Positions 28,850 through 38,103 of a stretch of DNA of 64,000 nucleotides are shown here, one piece after another. Location of the stretch: NCBI RefSeq assembly GCF_031181385.1, contig NZ_JAPSKV010000009.1:82198-146197 (forward strand), written 5' to 3'. Within the stretch, counting starts at the first letter, position 1. Each line of letters opens with the position of its first letter. Source of the DNA: Fredinandcohnia onubensis (GTDB lineage Bacteria; Bacillota; Bacilli; Bacillales; Bacillaceae_L). The notes beneath the pieces were generated by a model. It did not search any database, had not been told where the DNA came from, and saw only the letters and a list, made by a program, of their open reading frames with translations. Made by a program: the position numbers and the translations under genes.

Positions 28850-30328
28850 CTATAATATGATAGCAATTAATCCGCCCGAACCTTCGTTAATGATTCTTTC
28901 AAGCGTTTCTTTAAGCTTGTAGCGCGCATTTTCAGGCATTAATGATAATTTCGCCTGGATACCTTCACGTACAATGGAGCTTAACGATCTTCCAAATATA
29001 TCTGAATTCCAGATAGAAAGTGGATCATCTTCAAAGTCTTGCATCAAATATCGGACCAATTCTTCACTTTGTTTTTCTGTACCAATAATCGGCGCAAATT
29101 CAGATTCTACATCTACTTTAATCATATGAATTGATGGTGCAACAGCCTTTAAGCGAACTCCAAATCTTGAACCTTGGCGAATAATTTCAGGCTCATCAAG
29201 ACTCATGTCAGATAACGCAGGTGCTGCGATTCCATAACCAGTTTGTTTCACCATTTTTAGTGCATCTGCCACTTGATCATACTCTGCTTTTGCATGCGCA
29301 AAGTCTTGCATTAACTGTAAGAGATGATCTTTTCCGCGGATTTCAACACCCACTACTTCCTTAAGGATTTGATCATATAAATCATCTGGAGCATATAAAT
29401 CAATTTCAGCTACACCCTGACCCATTTCGATACCAGCCAAGCTTGCTTGATCAATAAAGTCATATTCACTAAATTGCCCAACTACGCGATCAACATCTCG
29501 TAATCGCTTGATATCTTGGACTGTATCTTTGACAGCATCTTGATAGCTTTCTCTTAACCAATGATCTTCTCTTAAGACCATTACCCAGCTTGGTAGATTT
29601 ACATTTACCTCTAGTACTGGGAATTCATAAAGTGCTTCGCGTAGAACATTGAATACATCTGCTTCACGCATGCTTTCAACGCTCATCGCTAATACCGGAA
29701 TATCGTATTTTTCATTTAACTCTTGACGAAGTGCATCTGTCTCTGGGTGATGAGGATGAACGGTGTTTATAACCATAATAAATGGTTTTCCTACCTCTTT
29801 AAGTTCCTCAATCACACGCTCTTCTGCTTCAATATAATCTCTTCTAGGAATCTCTCCAATTGAGCCGTCTGTTGTTACAACAACCCCAATTGTTGAATGC
29901 TCCTGAATTACTTTTCTTGTGCCAATTTCAGCTGCTTCATGGAACGGAATAGGCTCTTCATACCAAGGAGTGTTTATCATACGTGGCCCATTTTCATCCT
30001 CATAGCCCTTTGCACCTGGAACCGTGTATCCCACACAATCCACAAGGCGAATGTTAACATCAAGCCCATCTTCAACATGTACAGAAACAGCTTGATTTGG
30101 AACAAACTTTGGTTCTGTTGTCATAATTGTTCTTCCTGCAGCACTTTGTGGTAGTTCATCCTGTGCGCGTGCCTTATCTGCCTCACTACCAATATTCGGT
30201 AAGACTACTAATTCCATGAACTTCTTTATGAAAGTAGATTTGCCAGTTCTAACTGCACCAACGACTCCTAAATATATATCGCCACCGGTGCGCTCAGCGA
30301 TATCTTTAAAAATATCTACCTTTTCCAA
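28850..30328 (-). CDS. spoIVA: Stage IV sporulation protein A
   Basis: The mother-cell ATPase that forms the basement layer of the spore coat (492 residues). The Walker A motif GAVRTGKST is at residues 24-32; the polymerisation middle domain and the C-terminal GGLIAIIL tail, which docks on SpoVM in B. subtilis, are present. It starts at TTG after GGGAGG, giving MEKVDIFKDIAERTGG. A SigE promoter lies 70-100 bases upstream. A monocistronic unit with its own terminator. Confidence 0.97.
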   Translation of the reverse strand: MEKVDIFKDIAERTGGDIYLGVVGAVRTGKSTFIKKFMELVVLPNIGSEADKARAQDELPQSAAGRTIMTTEPKFVPNQAVSVHVEDGLDVNIRLVDCVGYTVPGAKGYEDENGPRMINTPWYEEPIPFHEAAEIGTRKVIQEHSTIGVVVTTDGSIGEIPRRDYIEAEERVIEELKEVGKPFIMVINTVHPHHPETDALRQELNEKYDIPVLAMSVESMREADVFNVLREALYEFPVLEVNVNLPSWVMVLREDHWLRESYQDAVKDTVQDIKRLRDVDRVVGQFSEYDFIDQASLAGIEMGQGVAEIDLYAPDDLYDQILKEVVGVEIRGKDHLLQLMQDFAHAKAEYDQVADALKMVKQTGYGIAAPALSDMSLDEPEIIRQGSRFGVRLKAVAPSIHMIKVDVESEFAPIIGTEKQSEELVRYLMQDFEDDPLSIWNSDIFGRSLSSIVREGIQAKLSLMPENARYKLKETLERIINEGSGGLIAIIL

Positions 30329-30399
30329 GTGTGATCCCTCCCGATTTTACAGTTCTTGGGATAATTTTATCCGTTTACTACATATTCTAGGACATTATA

Positions 30400-30429
30400 T
30401 TTGTATGACGTTGTCCTAATTAAATATGA
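30400..30429 (-). promoter_or_regulatory. SigE-type promoter of spoIVA
   Basis: On minus, TCATATT (30423-30429) matches the SigE -35 consensus KMATATT, and CATACAAA (30400-30407) matches CATACAHT in seven of eight positions, with 15 bases between. It fits mother-cell expression of spoIVA. Confidence 0.72.
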
Positions 30430-30547
30430 CTATTTCTAGAAAAAAATTCCCCCCATAATATGTAGCAGCAATGTTGAGTTCAAAAAGAAGATTGAAAACT
30501 ACCCTAGCAAGCTATATTTCTTACACTTTTTGAACATGATTTACAAA

Positions 30548-30589
30548 TTAAAAACCCTTCTCTTAGAGTTTATGTCTAAAAGAAGGGTT
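30548..30589 (-). terminator. Intrinsic terminator of yphF
   Basis: AACCCTTCTTTTAGA pairs with TCTAAGAGAAGGGTT (wobble pairs inside), followed by TTTAATTT on minus. Confidence 0.83.
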
Positions 30590-30595
30590 CATGAC

Positions 30596-31315
30596 TTATT
30601 TATTTAAAAATATTGGTTCATTTTTATCATCAATCGTAGTGGGCTGGGAATTAATTGGAACAAACATTGAATGTTCAACCAAAATATCCCGAATATCATC
30701 ACCTGTTTGATAGGTATGCTCATACTTTGTTAAATACTCATATAAATCCATACGATAGTCTACAAATATCTCATTTGTGTTCGTTATCAAGAGTGGTAAA
30801 TTTTTCCCTGTAAAAGGACTAACCACAAAAGGTTCTTCTTTCAAACCTAGCTTGCTATAATCCAAAGTAAATACATTTGTTTGAAGTTGGTCTTTAAATG
30901 GCGCATATCCATTTGATGACCGATATATTTCTACTCGTAAATTTAATTCACTAATTTCCTCTGAGATTCGAACATCTAAAAGTTTAACAGTCGGGTTTGT
31001 CTCTACATTCACTAAAACATATAAATAAACTCCACCAGTTTCATATGCATTTCCAGGAGGTTCGGCTATGTACTTGGGTGAAATTCGGGTAAAATCAATT
31101 GGATATTTTTGATATAGAGGGGTCTCCATGTCTCTAGTTTTAATTGGCAAGAGCCCACCACTATCCTCTTTAAATTGATCAACCGCCCTCTGAACATCTG
31201 CGATTTGGTCTTCATATGGAATTTGGTTTTGAGTAAGCTTTTCTTTTGGATACAAGCATCCTGTAAGTAATGATAAAGAAAAAACAATTACCATCAGTTG
31301 TAACGTAACTCTCAT
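30596..31315 (-). CDS. yphF: YphF-family lipoprotein
   Basis: A predicted lipoprotein of 239 residues: signal region 1-18 and lipobox LTGC with Cys near residue 19. The rest is a hydrophilic extracytoplasmic domain with no recognised catalytic motif. Position between spoIVA and yphE identifies it as the YphF family. The function is unknown. Confidence 0.75.
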   Translation of the reverse strand: MRVTLQLMVIVFSLSLLTGCLYPKEKLTQNQIPYEDQIADVQRAVDQFKEDSGGLLPIKTRDMETPLYQKYPIDFTRISPKYIAEPPGNAYETGGVYLYVLVNVETNPTVKLLDVRISEEISELNLRVEIYRSSNGYAPFKDQLQTNVFTLDYSKLGLKEEPFVVSPFTGKNLPLLITNTNEIFVDYRMDLYEYLTKYEHTYQTGDDIRDILVEHSMFVPINSQPTTIDDKNEPIFLNK

Positions 31316-31342
31316 AATAATACCATCCTTATGTTTGTATCT

Positions 31343-31543
31343 TTATTCACTAACAGGTCCGCTGAACACGACGAAGAAGATAATGATTCCTGCTAGAATC
31401 ATAAAAATATATGCAATCGTGGCTACTAATCCTTTTAAGAAGCCCTTCAGTTTAAAACGACTAAGATAAATGGATATAACAGCGATAAACATAAATGCAA
31501 TGCCTGCAAATGATATCCACATTTTTAGTAATCCTGGTGTCAC
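31343..31543 (-). CDS. yphE: DUF2768 membrane protein YphE
   Basis: A small membrane protein of 66 residues with two hydrophobic segments (about 8-26 and 38-60). I chose the GTG at 31543 because AAGGGAG lies about eight bases upstream; an ATG eight codons earlier has no ribosome site. It matches YphE by place and size. The function is unknown. A family B repeat follows upstream on the chromosome at 31575. Confidence 0.65.
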   Translation of the reverse strand: MTPGLLKMWISFAGIAFMFIAVISIYLSRFKLKGFLKGLVATIAYIFMILAGIIIFFVVFSGPVSE

Positions 31544-31574
31544 CTTTTTCACTCCCTTGTCCAACATCTAAGTG

Positions 31575-31735
31575 TATTCAAAAAGGAGGATGAAAAGGAC
31601 CAAGAAGTTCAAGGCGGCGAAGCTTTGAGCACCGGAACGTATGTAATTAATACGTGAGGAGCGGAAAAGCAAGCCAACAAAGAAATTCGAAGTGTCATTT
31701 TCACCGGACTTTTTGAACATCATCTTAACATTCCG
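31575..31735 (-). repeat. Dispersed structured repeat, family B, full copy
   Basis: About 160 bp bounded by inverted ends: TTCAAAAAG-GAGGAT-GAAAA at the left and the complement of TTCAAAAAG-TCCGGT-GAAAA at the right. Inside, ACGTAT and AATACGT form a small stem. A decayed copy in the other orientation lies at 47478-47519 and shares the GATGTTCAAAAAGT start and the CGAATTTC core. The block 31568-32091 contains no gene apart from this and a terminator. Confidence 0.75.
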
Positions 31736-31822
31736 TCAAATATTATATCATAATACGCATCTATAAACTAAGGCAATGTTGTTAACTGTGAACATGAAAA
31801 CTTTTTTAATCCTAAATAAAAC

Positions 31823-31859
31823 AAAAAAACTGAAGTAAAGAGGGGCGCCTTTACCTCAG
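31823..31859 (-). terminator. Intrinsic terminator downstream of gpsA
   Basis: CTGAGGTAAAG pairs with CTTTACTTCAG around an 8-base loop, one G-T pair, followed by TTTTTTT on minus. It is about 230 bases past the gpsA stop, leaving a long 3' untranslated stretch in which I see no coding or known RNA signal. Confidence 0.8.
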
Positions 31860-32091
31860 CAAATCTTAAACAACTAAATATTCCCTTTATCCAATCGCTC
31901 AACCCACACAGTATACTACGTTGCATTTTATGCGAAAAAGGCATGAAATGTATCGTCTAATGCCTATTTTTAGCAAGAAAAGTGCAAACGTTTTACTCAG
32001 TAGAAAATCCTTGCTATGCGAAATTATTGGAAATCCCGCTAATATGGTATTCTCCTTGCCATCATATGCACGATAAAAGCGGTAGGTGTGC

Positions 32092-33141
32092 TCAATCTTG
32101 CTGCATTGAACCTTTTTCTTCTAAATAGTTGAAAAGATCAGCCATTTCATTTGTCCTTCCTCTGGACATGAGTTTATCTACAGCTTCTTTAGGTGACTGA
32201 TCGTTGAATAGAACATCATATAGGGCAAATGTTATCGGCATGGAAACATCCATTTTTTTGGCTAACTGATAGGCTGCTTTTGTTGTCCTAACACCCTCGA
32301 CAACCATACCCATATTATCTAGAACTTCCTTTAGACTTTGACCTTTTCCAAGCAGATTTCCTGCACGCCAGTTCCGTGAGTGGACACTTGTACATGTTAC
32401 AATCAAATCACCAATCCCAGTTAATCCAGCGAATGTTAGGGGATTCGCCCCCATTTTGCTTCCCAAACGTGAAATTTCGGCTAAACCGCGTGTGATTAAC
32501 GCAGCTTTAGCATTATCACCATACCCAAGTCCGTCCGTAATGCCGGCAGCCAAAGCAATAATATTTTTTAACGCCCCACCAATTTCTACACCCACAATAT
32601 CAGGATTAGTGTAGACACGGAAATGCTGATTAATAAATAAGTCTTGCACATATTCAGCACTTTCCATATTTTTGGATGACACTGTAACAGTTGTTGGATG
32701 GCGTAGTACCACCTCCTCGGCATGACTAGGTCCAGAAAGAACTACAACATCTTTGAGTAAGTTTGTCGGCATTTCGTCCTCAATCATTTCAGAAATTCGC
32801 TTTAATGTATCCGGTTCAATCCCTTTACTAACATGAATAATCGTTAAAGGGTTTGAAATGACCTGAGTTATTTTCTGAAGTACTTCACGAATTGCTTTCG
32901 TCGGAACAGCAAGTACAATTGTTTTGACGTCCTCTAAGGATTTGTCTAAATCCGAATACCCAATAATGGTTTCTGGAAGCTCAATTGAGGGCACGTATTT
33001 TGAATTTGTATGTTTCGAATTGATTTCATCCACTTGTTCCTTACGATGTGACCAAAGACTCACCTCATGATCATTGTCCGCAAGAACGAGCGCTAGTGCA
33101 GTACCCCAACTACCAGCTCCAACAACCGTTATCTTCTCCAT
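32092..33141 (-). CDS. gpsA: NAD(P)-dependent glycerol-3-phosphate dehydrogenase
   Basis: Reduces dihydroxyacetone phosphate to glycerol-3-phosphate for phospholipid synthesis (349 residues). The NAD loop GAGSWGTALA is at residues 7-16; the LSGPSHAEEV and GALKNIIALAAGITDGLGYGDN region with catalytic Lys follow. It lies 16 bp after der, as in B. subtilis. Confidence 0.96.
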   Translation of the reverse strand: MEKITVVGAGSWGTALALVLADNDHEVSLWSHRKEQVDEINSKHTNSKYVPSIELPETIIGYSDLDKSLEDVKTIVLAVPTKAIREVLQKITQVISNPLTIIHVSKGIEPDTLKRISEMIEDEMPTNLLKDVVVLSGPSHAEEVVLRHPTTVTVSSKNMESAEYVQDLFINQHFRVYTNPDIVGVEIGGALKNIIALAAGITDGLGYGDNAKAALITRGLAEISRLGSKMGANPLTFAGLTGIGDLIVTCTSVHSRNWRAGNLLGKGQSLKEVLDNMGMVVEGVRTTKAAYQLAKKMDVSMPITFALYDVLFNDQSPKEAVDKLMSRGRTNEMADLFNYLEEKGSMQQD

Positions 33142-33156
33142 TACTTCCTCCCCTTT

Positions 33157-34467
33157 CTATTTTCGAGCTCTCGCGATTATCTTAATTGGCGTACCTTCAA
33201 AGCCAAAAGCATCTCTAATACGATTCTGTAAGAAACGTTCATAAGAAAAATGCATCAATTCAGGTTCATTGACAAATACAACAAAAGTCGGTGGCTTAAC
33301 AGCAACCTGTGATACATAGAAAATTTTCAATCGTTTTCCCTTATCTGTTGGTGTCGGGTTCATTGCAACAGCATCCATGATGACATCATTTAACACATTC
33401 GTTTGAACACGCATTGTATGATTTTCACTGGCCATATCAATCATCGGTAGCAACGTATGGACCCGTCTCTTTGTTTTTGCAGACAAAAATACAATCGGTG
33501 CGTAATCAAGAAATAGGAAATGATCACGTACTTTTTGTTCAAATTCCTTCATGGTTTTATCATCTTTTTCTATGGCATCCCATTTATTAACAACAATCAC
33601 CACTGCTCTACCCGCTTCATGAGCATAGCCGGCTATTTTTTTATCTTGTTCAATAATACCTTCCTCAGCATTTAAGACGACAAGGACGACATCAGAGCGT
33701 TCAATCGCTTTCAGCGCTCTTAATACACTGTACTTCTCAGTGCTTTCATAAACCTTTCCTTTTTTCCTCATACCAGCTGTATCGATGATGACATATTCCT
33801 TACCATCAACTGTGTATTTTGTATCTATAGCGTCCCTTGTGGTTCCCGCAATGTCACTTACGATTACTCTTTCTTCACCTAACAAAGAATTTACAAGAGA
33901 TGACTTTCCTACATTAGGACGACCAATTAGAGAGAACTTAATGACGTCTTCATCATATTCTTCATCTTCACCCTTTGGAAAATGTCTTATAACTTCATCT
34001 AGCAAATCTCCAAGGCCAATTCCGTGGGAGCCTGAGATTGGCACAGGTTCACCAAATCCTAAAGCATAAAAGTCATAAATATCTGTTCTCATTTCGGGGT
34101 TGTCCACTTTATTAACAGCTAAAACAACTGGCGTTTCGGAGCGATATAATATTTTAGCAACCTCTTCGTCGGCACTTGTCACGCCTTCGCGACCACTTGT
34201 CATAAAAATAATTACATCTGCTTCATCGATTGCGATTTCAGCTTGATGTCTAATTTGGGCAAGAAAAGGTTCATCACCGATATCAATACCACCTGTATCA
34301 ATAATGCTAAATTCTTGATTCAACCATTCACCTGAACTATAGATTCGATCCCTTGTCACTCCAGGTACATCTTCTACAATCGATACTCTTTCTCCTACTA
34401 TACGATTAAAAATTGTTGACTTCCCGACATTCGGACGACCAACAATAGCCACTACTGGTTTTGCCAC
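33157..34467 (-). CDS. der: Ribosome biogenesis GTPase Der
   Basis: Double-GTPase needed for 50S subunit assembly (436 residues). Two G domains each show GRPNVGKS (near residues 9 and 183), DxxG (DTGGID and DTAGMRKKG) and NKxD (NKVD and NKWD); a KH-like domain ends the protein. It starts at GTG after AAGGGAAG. Also known as engA or yphC. Confidence 0.97.
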   Translation of the reverse strand: MAKPVVAIVGRPNVGKSTIFNRIVGERVSIVEDVPGVTRDRIYSSGEWLNQEFSIIDTGGIDIGDEPFLAQIRHQAEIAIDEADVIIFMTSGREGVTSADEEVAKILYRSETPVVLAVNKVDNPEMRTDIYDFYALGFGEPVPISGSHGIGLGDLLDEVIRHFPKGEDEEYDEDVIKFSLIGRPNVGKSSLVNSLLGEERVIVSDIAGTTRDAIDTKYTVDGKEYVIIDTAGMRKKGKVYESTEKYSVLRALKAIERSDVVLVVLNAEEGIIEQDKKIAGYAHEAGRAVVIVVNKWDAIEKDDKTMKEFEQKVRDHFLFLDYAPIVFLSAKTKRRVHTLLPMIDMASENHTMRVQTNVLNDVIMDAVAMNPTPTDKGKRLKIFYVSQVAVKPPTFVVFVNEPELMHFSYERFLQNRIRDAFGFEGTPIKIIARARK

Positions 34468-34546
34468 ATGCGTTCTTCCCTTCTAAACTATCTAATACTA
34501 CATATATCACATAAAATATGATTAAAATCAACGTTATGTATAAAAT

Positions 34547-34569
34547 AAACCCTTCTACGCTAGAAGGGT
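34547..34569 (-). terminator. Intrinsic terminator downstream of the YIEGIA pair
   Basis: ACCCTTCT and AGAAGGGT form an 8-bp stem around AGCGT, followed by TTATTTTA on minus. Confidence 0.75.
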
Positions 34570-34617
34570 CATGCTTTTACATTCTATCAAAAATCAATGG
34601 TAACAACAATCAATTGT

Positions 34618-34809
34618 TTAGTGTTTTACGATTATGTACAAATTCTCACTGATTTCGTGAGCAATTCCATCTAAGATTGCCTCCAAATTTGCAGCTACTG
34701 TCTCCATTTCCTCTTTCGTAGGACATGAAAACACGGGTGTTCCGCCAGAAACATTAACCTTTGATGTATCCATCTTAATCGCCGCTAAAATAAACTTTTC
34801 GATATTCAT
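34618..34809 (-). CDS. Small partner protein of YIEGIA (YpzH-like)
   Basis: A 63-residue soluble protein overlapping the stop of the yphB homologue by four bases (ATGA), so translated with it. It matches the short protein listed as a capping-complex partner of YIEGIA proteins, at the place of ypzH in B. subtilis. Features are a Cys in VFSCPTKEEME and an alternating helix-strand pattern. The role is unknown beyond the pairing. Confidence 0.6.
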   Translation of the reverse strand: MNIEKFILAAIKMDTSKVNVSGGTPVFSCPTKEEMETVAANLEAILDGIAHEISENLYIIVKH

Positions 34810-35702
34810 TTAAGTGGACGCCCCTTTTCGTTTGCGTTCCTCTCTGTTGGCATTCGGATTGCATTTTCTAATGTTGGTACACGACCTATTATTTCAATTG
34901 CTTTCTCAACATCTTTTTCCTGTGGCAAAACAAAAATTCCGACTCGTCCATCATTCAAATCTCGTTTTGCCAATGGCGTGAGAGCAGGGGTCCCCGAATC
35001 TCTGAATATCCCCAAAGCGGTAGATACATCGTGTAGGATAGCTTGTCTTTGACCTAAATTTGCAATGGTAGCTCTTGCATTAAACGTTTTCGGCTTTAAA
35101 ACAAACCCCATTCCATATTCTAATATTTCTTCCTGTCTCGCAGGAAGTCCGATATTCATAATATAGATATTATCAACATATAATCCTGCATCCTTAAAAT
35201 GTGGCTTAACAAACTCGATATCAACAATATCCTTTAGTCTACTGCCAGCCATTAGCTTTTTGCAAATTAACAGACAAATGATACCCACAAGTATTCCAAC
35301 CCACATATTGATCGCTAAATAGGCAAAGGTAGATAAAAAGGAAGTAAAAATAACTAAGTAATTTCGACTTTCGAAGGCAACCGCGATTCCTTCAATATAT
35401 GTCTTTCCTCTTGGAACAAGTTCGTATGAATCAAGTTCAGTAAGTGTGTTTCGCTCCATATTTCGCACATCGCGAAATTGCGAAGCCGCAATTGTTAAGA
35501 AGGTGATTGCCGTAAAATCTTCTTCCATGATTGAAGGTACAGCCACAGTTCCCAAACCTGCAGCAATAAATCCTAACGCAACATGAATGATTTTACCATG
35601 TAGATATGTTGGATACTGACGATAATCTGTACGCAGCATGTAAAGGCGTACCGAAACTCCAAATATGACCCCAAACAAAATCGGGTATGTATATTCATTC
35701 AT
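34806..35702 (-). CDS. yphB: YIEGIA-family membrane protein (YphB)
   Basis: A 298-residue membrane protein with about five hydrophobic segments in its N-terminal half; the family signature YIEGIA occurs in RGKTYIEGIAVAFESRNY, and the C-terminal 120 residues are cytoplasmic or peripheral. The B. subtilis homologue is, as I recall, SeaA, a spore envelope assembly factor. The ATG at 35702 directly follows the yphA stop. It is paired with the small protein downstream. Confidence 0.7.
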   Translation of the reverse strand: MNEYTYPILFGVIFGVSVRLYMLRTDYRQYPTYLHGKIIHVALGFIAAGLGTVAVPSIMEEDFTAITFLTIAASQFRDVRNMERNTLTELDSYELVPRGKTYIEGIAVAFESRNYLVIFTSFLSTFAYLAINMWVGILVGIICLLICKKLMAGSRLKDIVDIEFVKPHFKDAGLYVDNIYIMNIGLPARQEEILEYGMGFVLKPKTFNARATIANLGQRQAILHDVSTALGIFRDSGTPALTPLAKRDLNDGRVGIFVLPQEKDVEKAIEIIGRVPTLENAIRMPTERNANEKGRPLK

Positions 35703-35703
35703 T

Positions 35704-36303
35704 CTAGCCGTGTTTCTCCTTTGTGTTTTTTTGGACCAGAACATCCACATGATGTAGTAGAATCTCTAATGATGACCAAACAAAAATAAAACAAAAACTA
35801 ATTGCAATAACATCTAAAAAGACAAATGAACCAATTTTATAAGAAAAATTGACATTATTGATAATAATTCCATAAAGAATATCCCCTTGTATAGCACCCA
35901 CTAAAAGCCCAACCAATCGTAAACGGAAATCCTTTAATAACATTAAGGTTACATATATTAATGCGGCTCCTAGCATCAAATTGCGATTAAAAAATAGCCA
36001 GACTGGGTCATATAATTCGAACATTAAGAAACTACAATACGCTAATGAAATGGTAAGAATACAGATTAGCATATAAAATACTTGTTTTTTCGGGCGTTTC
36101 GAAATTTCTTTTATGCAAAAAAACAAGATCGGAAAGATACTGTAATTTATTTTAATATCACCCACTCCAACGTAGTACGGTGACAATATGATAGTCACTA
36201 GAAACAGAATTGATAGGAAAAGCCTTTCTTTGTTTTTCTTCATCAAAAAAGTACTACACACCCAAGCCATCCAAGAAATCCAATAAAACAAGACACCTTC
36301 CAT
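35704..36303 (-). CDS. yphA: YphA-family membrane protein
   Basis: A 199-residue hydrophobic protein with about six or seven membrane segments and no recognised catalytic motif. The ATG at 36303 (MEGVLFYW) follows GGGAGGTGGAG. It is the first gene of a minus-strand trio with yphB and the small partner protein. The function is unknown. Confidence 0.68.
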   Translation of the reverse strand: MEGVLFYWISWMAWVCSTFLMKKNKERLFLSILFLVTIILSPYYVGVGDIKINYSIFPILFFCIKEISKRPKKQVFYMLICILTISLAYCSFLMFELYDPVWLFFNRNLMLGAALIYVTLMLLKDFRLRLVGLLVGAIQGDILYGIIINNVNFSYKIGSFVFLDVIAISFCFIFVWSSLEILLHHVDVLVQKNTKEKHG

Positions 36304-36475
36304 ATCTCCACCTCCCATTATTCCCATTATGGCTAGAAATTATGAATTTTAACCTTATTTGAATACCAAAATTCCTTTTATGAAACAATAAAATGAAATC
36401 AGAAATAGCCATTACCCCTATATACAATCCCCTAAAAAAAGGATAGTTATGTAGGAAGAAAGAGGTGGAAATGAA

Positions 36476-36619
36476 GTGGGTAAAGATAGACAGGAAAAAA
36501 AGCATAAAGAGGCGCGATTAACGGAGTCTGACCGTGATCAATCTCTTGACTATCCCGGCGCAACGAGATTAGATACTCCTGATGAAGCTAGGGAAATGAA
36601 CCGTATGAATCCAAAATAA
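36476..36619 (+). CDS. ypzI: YpzI-family small protein
   Basis: A 47-residue, highly charged protein starting at GTG (MGKDRQEKKHKEARL), preceded by GAGGTGG at seven bases. It carries the SDRDQSLDYPGATRLDTP segment typical of the YpzI family, a short uncharacterised Bacillus protein found between rpsA and yphA. It ends at a strong terminator shared with rpsA. The function is unknown; charge and size suggest a spore or DNA-associated peptide, which is only a guess. Confidence 0.72.
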   Translation: MGKDRQEKKHKEARLTESDRDQSLDYPGATRLDTPDEAREMNRMNPK

Positions 36620-36652
36620 AAAGCCCTCACCCATATGGGTGAGAGCTTTTTT
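36618..36652. terminator. Bidirectional terminator between ypzI and rpsA
   Basis: CTCACCC and GGGTGAG form the core of a stem around ATAT, flanked by AAAAAGC and GCTTTTTT. It terminates ypzI on plus and rpsA on minus. Confidence 0.88.
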
Positions 36653-36662
36653 CGATGAATGC

Positions 36663-37799
36663 TTACTTTAATTTATTTAATTGATCACCAATTACTTCTC
36701 CAAGTTGAAAACCAGTTGATTCTTCTTGTTGTTGGTATTTGCTATAGTCTTCTTCAACGTTTTCTTCTAGTTCTTTCATGCTTAATGAAATACGTTTTTC
36801 GGATTGATTTAGTTCAAGGATCTTCACTTTTACTTCTTGGCCTTCTTTTAATACCTCATGAGGAGTGCCGATGTGCTTAGAAGAAATTTGCGAAATATGA
36901 ACAAGCCCTTCAACTCCAGGTAACACTTCAACAAAAGCACCAAAGGAAACAAGTCTTCTTACTGTTCCTTCAACTACATCGCCAATCGATAATTTTTCTG
37001 TGATGCTTTCCCAAGGTCCAGGTAATGTTTCCTTCACTGATAACGAAATTCTTTCATTATCTCGGTCAACAGATAATACTTTAACCTTAATCACTTGACC
37101 TTCTGAAACAACATCGGAAGGCTTTGAGACATGCTCATGCGAAAGCTGAGAAATGTGTACAAGTCCATCAATACCGCCAATATCAACAAATGCGCCAAAA
37201 TCTGTTAATCGCTGAACAGTACCTTCAAGAACAGCTCCAACTTGTAAAGAGTCTAAAACCTGTTGTTTTTTATTTTTTTGCTCTTCTTCAACTACAGCAC
37301 GATGTGATAAGATTACTCTATTTTTCTCACGGTCAAGCTCAACAACTTTAACGGTTAATGATTTGTCCTTGTAATCAGAGAAATCCTCTACAAAATAATT
37401 TTCAACTAAAGATGCTGGAATAAATCCTCTTACACCAAGGTCTACAACAAGTCCACCTTTTACAACATCTTTTACAACCGCTTCGAATACTTCACCTGAA
37501 TTATATTTTTGCTCTAAATCATCCCACGCTTTAGAAGCAAGTACAGCTTTTTTGGATAAAATTAAAGCTTCTTCCTCTACTTTTGTTACAGAAAGCTCTA
37601 ATTCTTCTCCTTCTGATACAACATCACTAGCTTTTTCAACATGTAGGCTGGATAGCTCACTAATTGGGATAATGCCATCTAACTTACTGTTCTCAACTGA
37701 TACAAAAACTTGCTTCTCTTCAACCTTTGTAATCTTGCCAGTGATTACATCACCAACTTGTAACTCTTTGTACTCAACTTGGTTCATATCCTCTGCCAT
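36663..37799 (-). CDS. rpsA: S1-domain RNA-binding protein, ribosomal protein S1 homologue
   Basis: A protein of 378 residues with four S1 domains (about 15-85, 100-170, 185-255, 270-340), each with the GDVVEGTV-type start and VHISQ strands. In low-GC Gram-positives this shorter S1 homologue (YpfD) is not essential and not a fixed ribosome subunit. The ATG at 37799 follows GAAGGAGG. A family A repeat in antisense orientation begins 54 bp upstream, so the promoter must lie in or beyond it. Confidence 0.9.
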   Translation of the reverse strand: MAEDMNQVEYKELQVGDVITGKITKVEEKQVFVSVENSKLDGIIPISELSSLHVEKASDVVSEGEELELSVTKVEEEALILSKKAVLASKAWDDLEQKYNSGEVFEAVVKDVVKGGLVVDLGVRGFIPASLVENYFVEDFSDYKDKSLTVKVVELDREKNRVILSHRAVVEEEQKNKKQQVLDSLQVGAVLEGTVQRLTDFGAFVDIGGIDGLVHISQLSHEHVSKPSDVVSEGQVIKVKVLSVDRDNERISLSVKETLPGPWESITEKLSIGDVVEGTVRRLVSFGAFVEVLPGVEGLVHISQISSKHIGTPHEVLKEGQEVKVKILELNQSEKRISLSMKELEENVEEDYSKYQQQEESTGFQLGEVIGDQLNKLK

Positions 37800-37853
37800 T
37801 CCAATTACCTCCTTCAAAGTCCAACACGAAAAACAATGTATGTATAAATAATA

Positions 37854-38042
37854 TCAAATGCGCCTTGGCGTATTTGCCCCCGATTTTTAGGCCCACAGGA
37901 AGTGGGTCATAAAGACGTTGCCACAGGATGTGGCGTTTTTAGTCTTTGATCTTACAGCTCGAAAAATTTCCTTTGAAAAATAGTGGCATCCGCCGGAGGC
38001 TAACTTTATTAAGTAGAGGTATACCTCTACTTAATAAAGTTA
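37854..38042 (+). repeat. Structured dispersed repeat, family A, copy 2
   Basis: Read on plus: a hairpin AAATGCGCC/GGCGTATTT (37856-37875), the GCC-GATTTTT/AAAAATAG-GGC stem, block GGCATCCGCCGGAGGCT (37985-38001), and a perfect 42-bp palindrome at 38001-38042. Unlike copies 1 and 3 the top of the central stem carries about 70 extra bases with two small hairpins, CCAC-AGGA-(A/T)-GTGG, near 37892-37934. It lies between plsC and rpsA, antisense to both. Confidence 0.85.
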
Positions 38043-38103
38043 AAAATATTCTTTTAATTAACTTCTAATAAATAGAGATATTTGTCAAGTATAAACTCTT
38101 AAT

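Noticed and set aside
28656..28922. Plus-strand frame of 88 codons between hbs and spoIVA
   Set aside because: It crosses the hbs promoter, the spoIVA terminator and the spoIVA coding end, and has no recognisable product.
37800..37853. Promoter of rpsA between repeat A copy 2 and the gene
   Set aside because: The stretch is AT-rich with TATACA-like hexamers, but no matching -35 outside the repeat was found.
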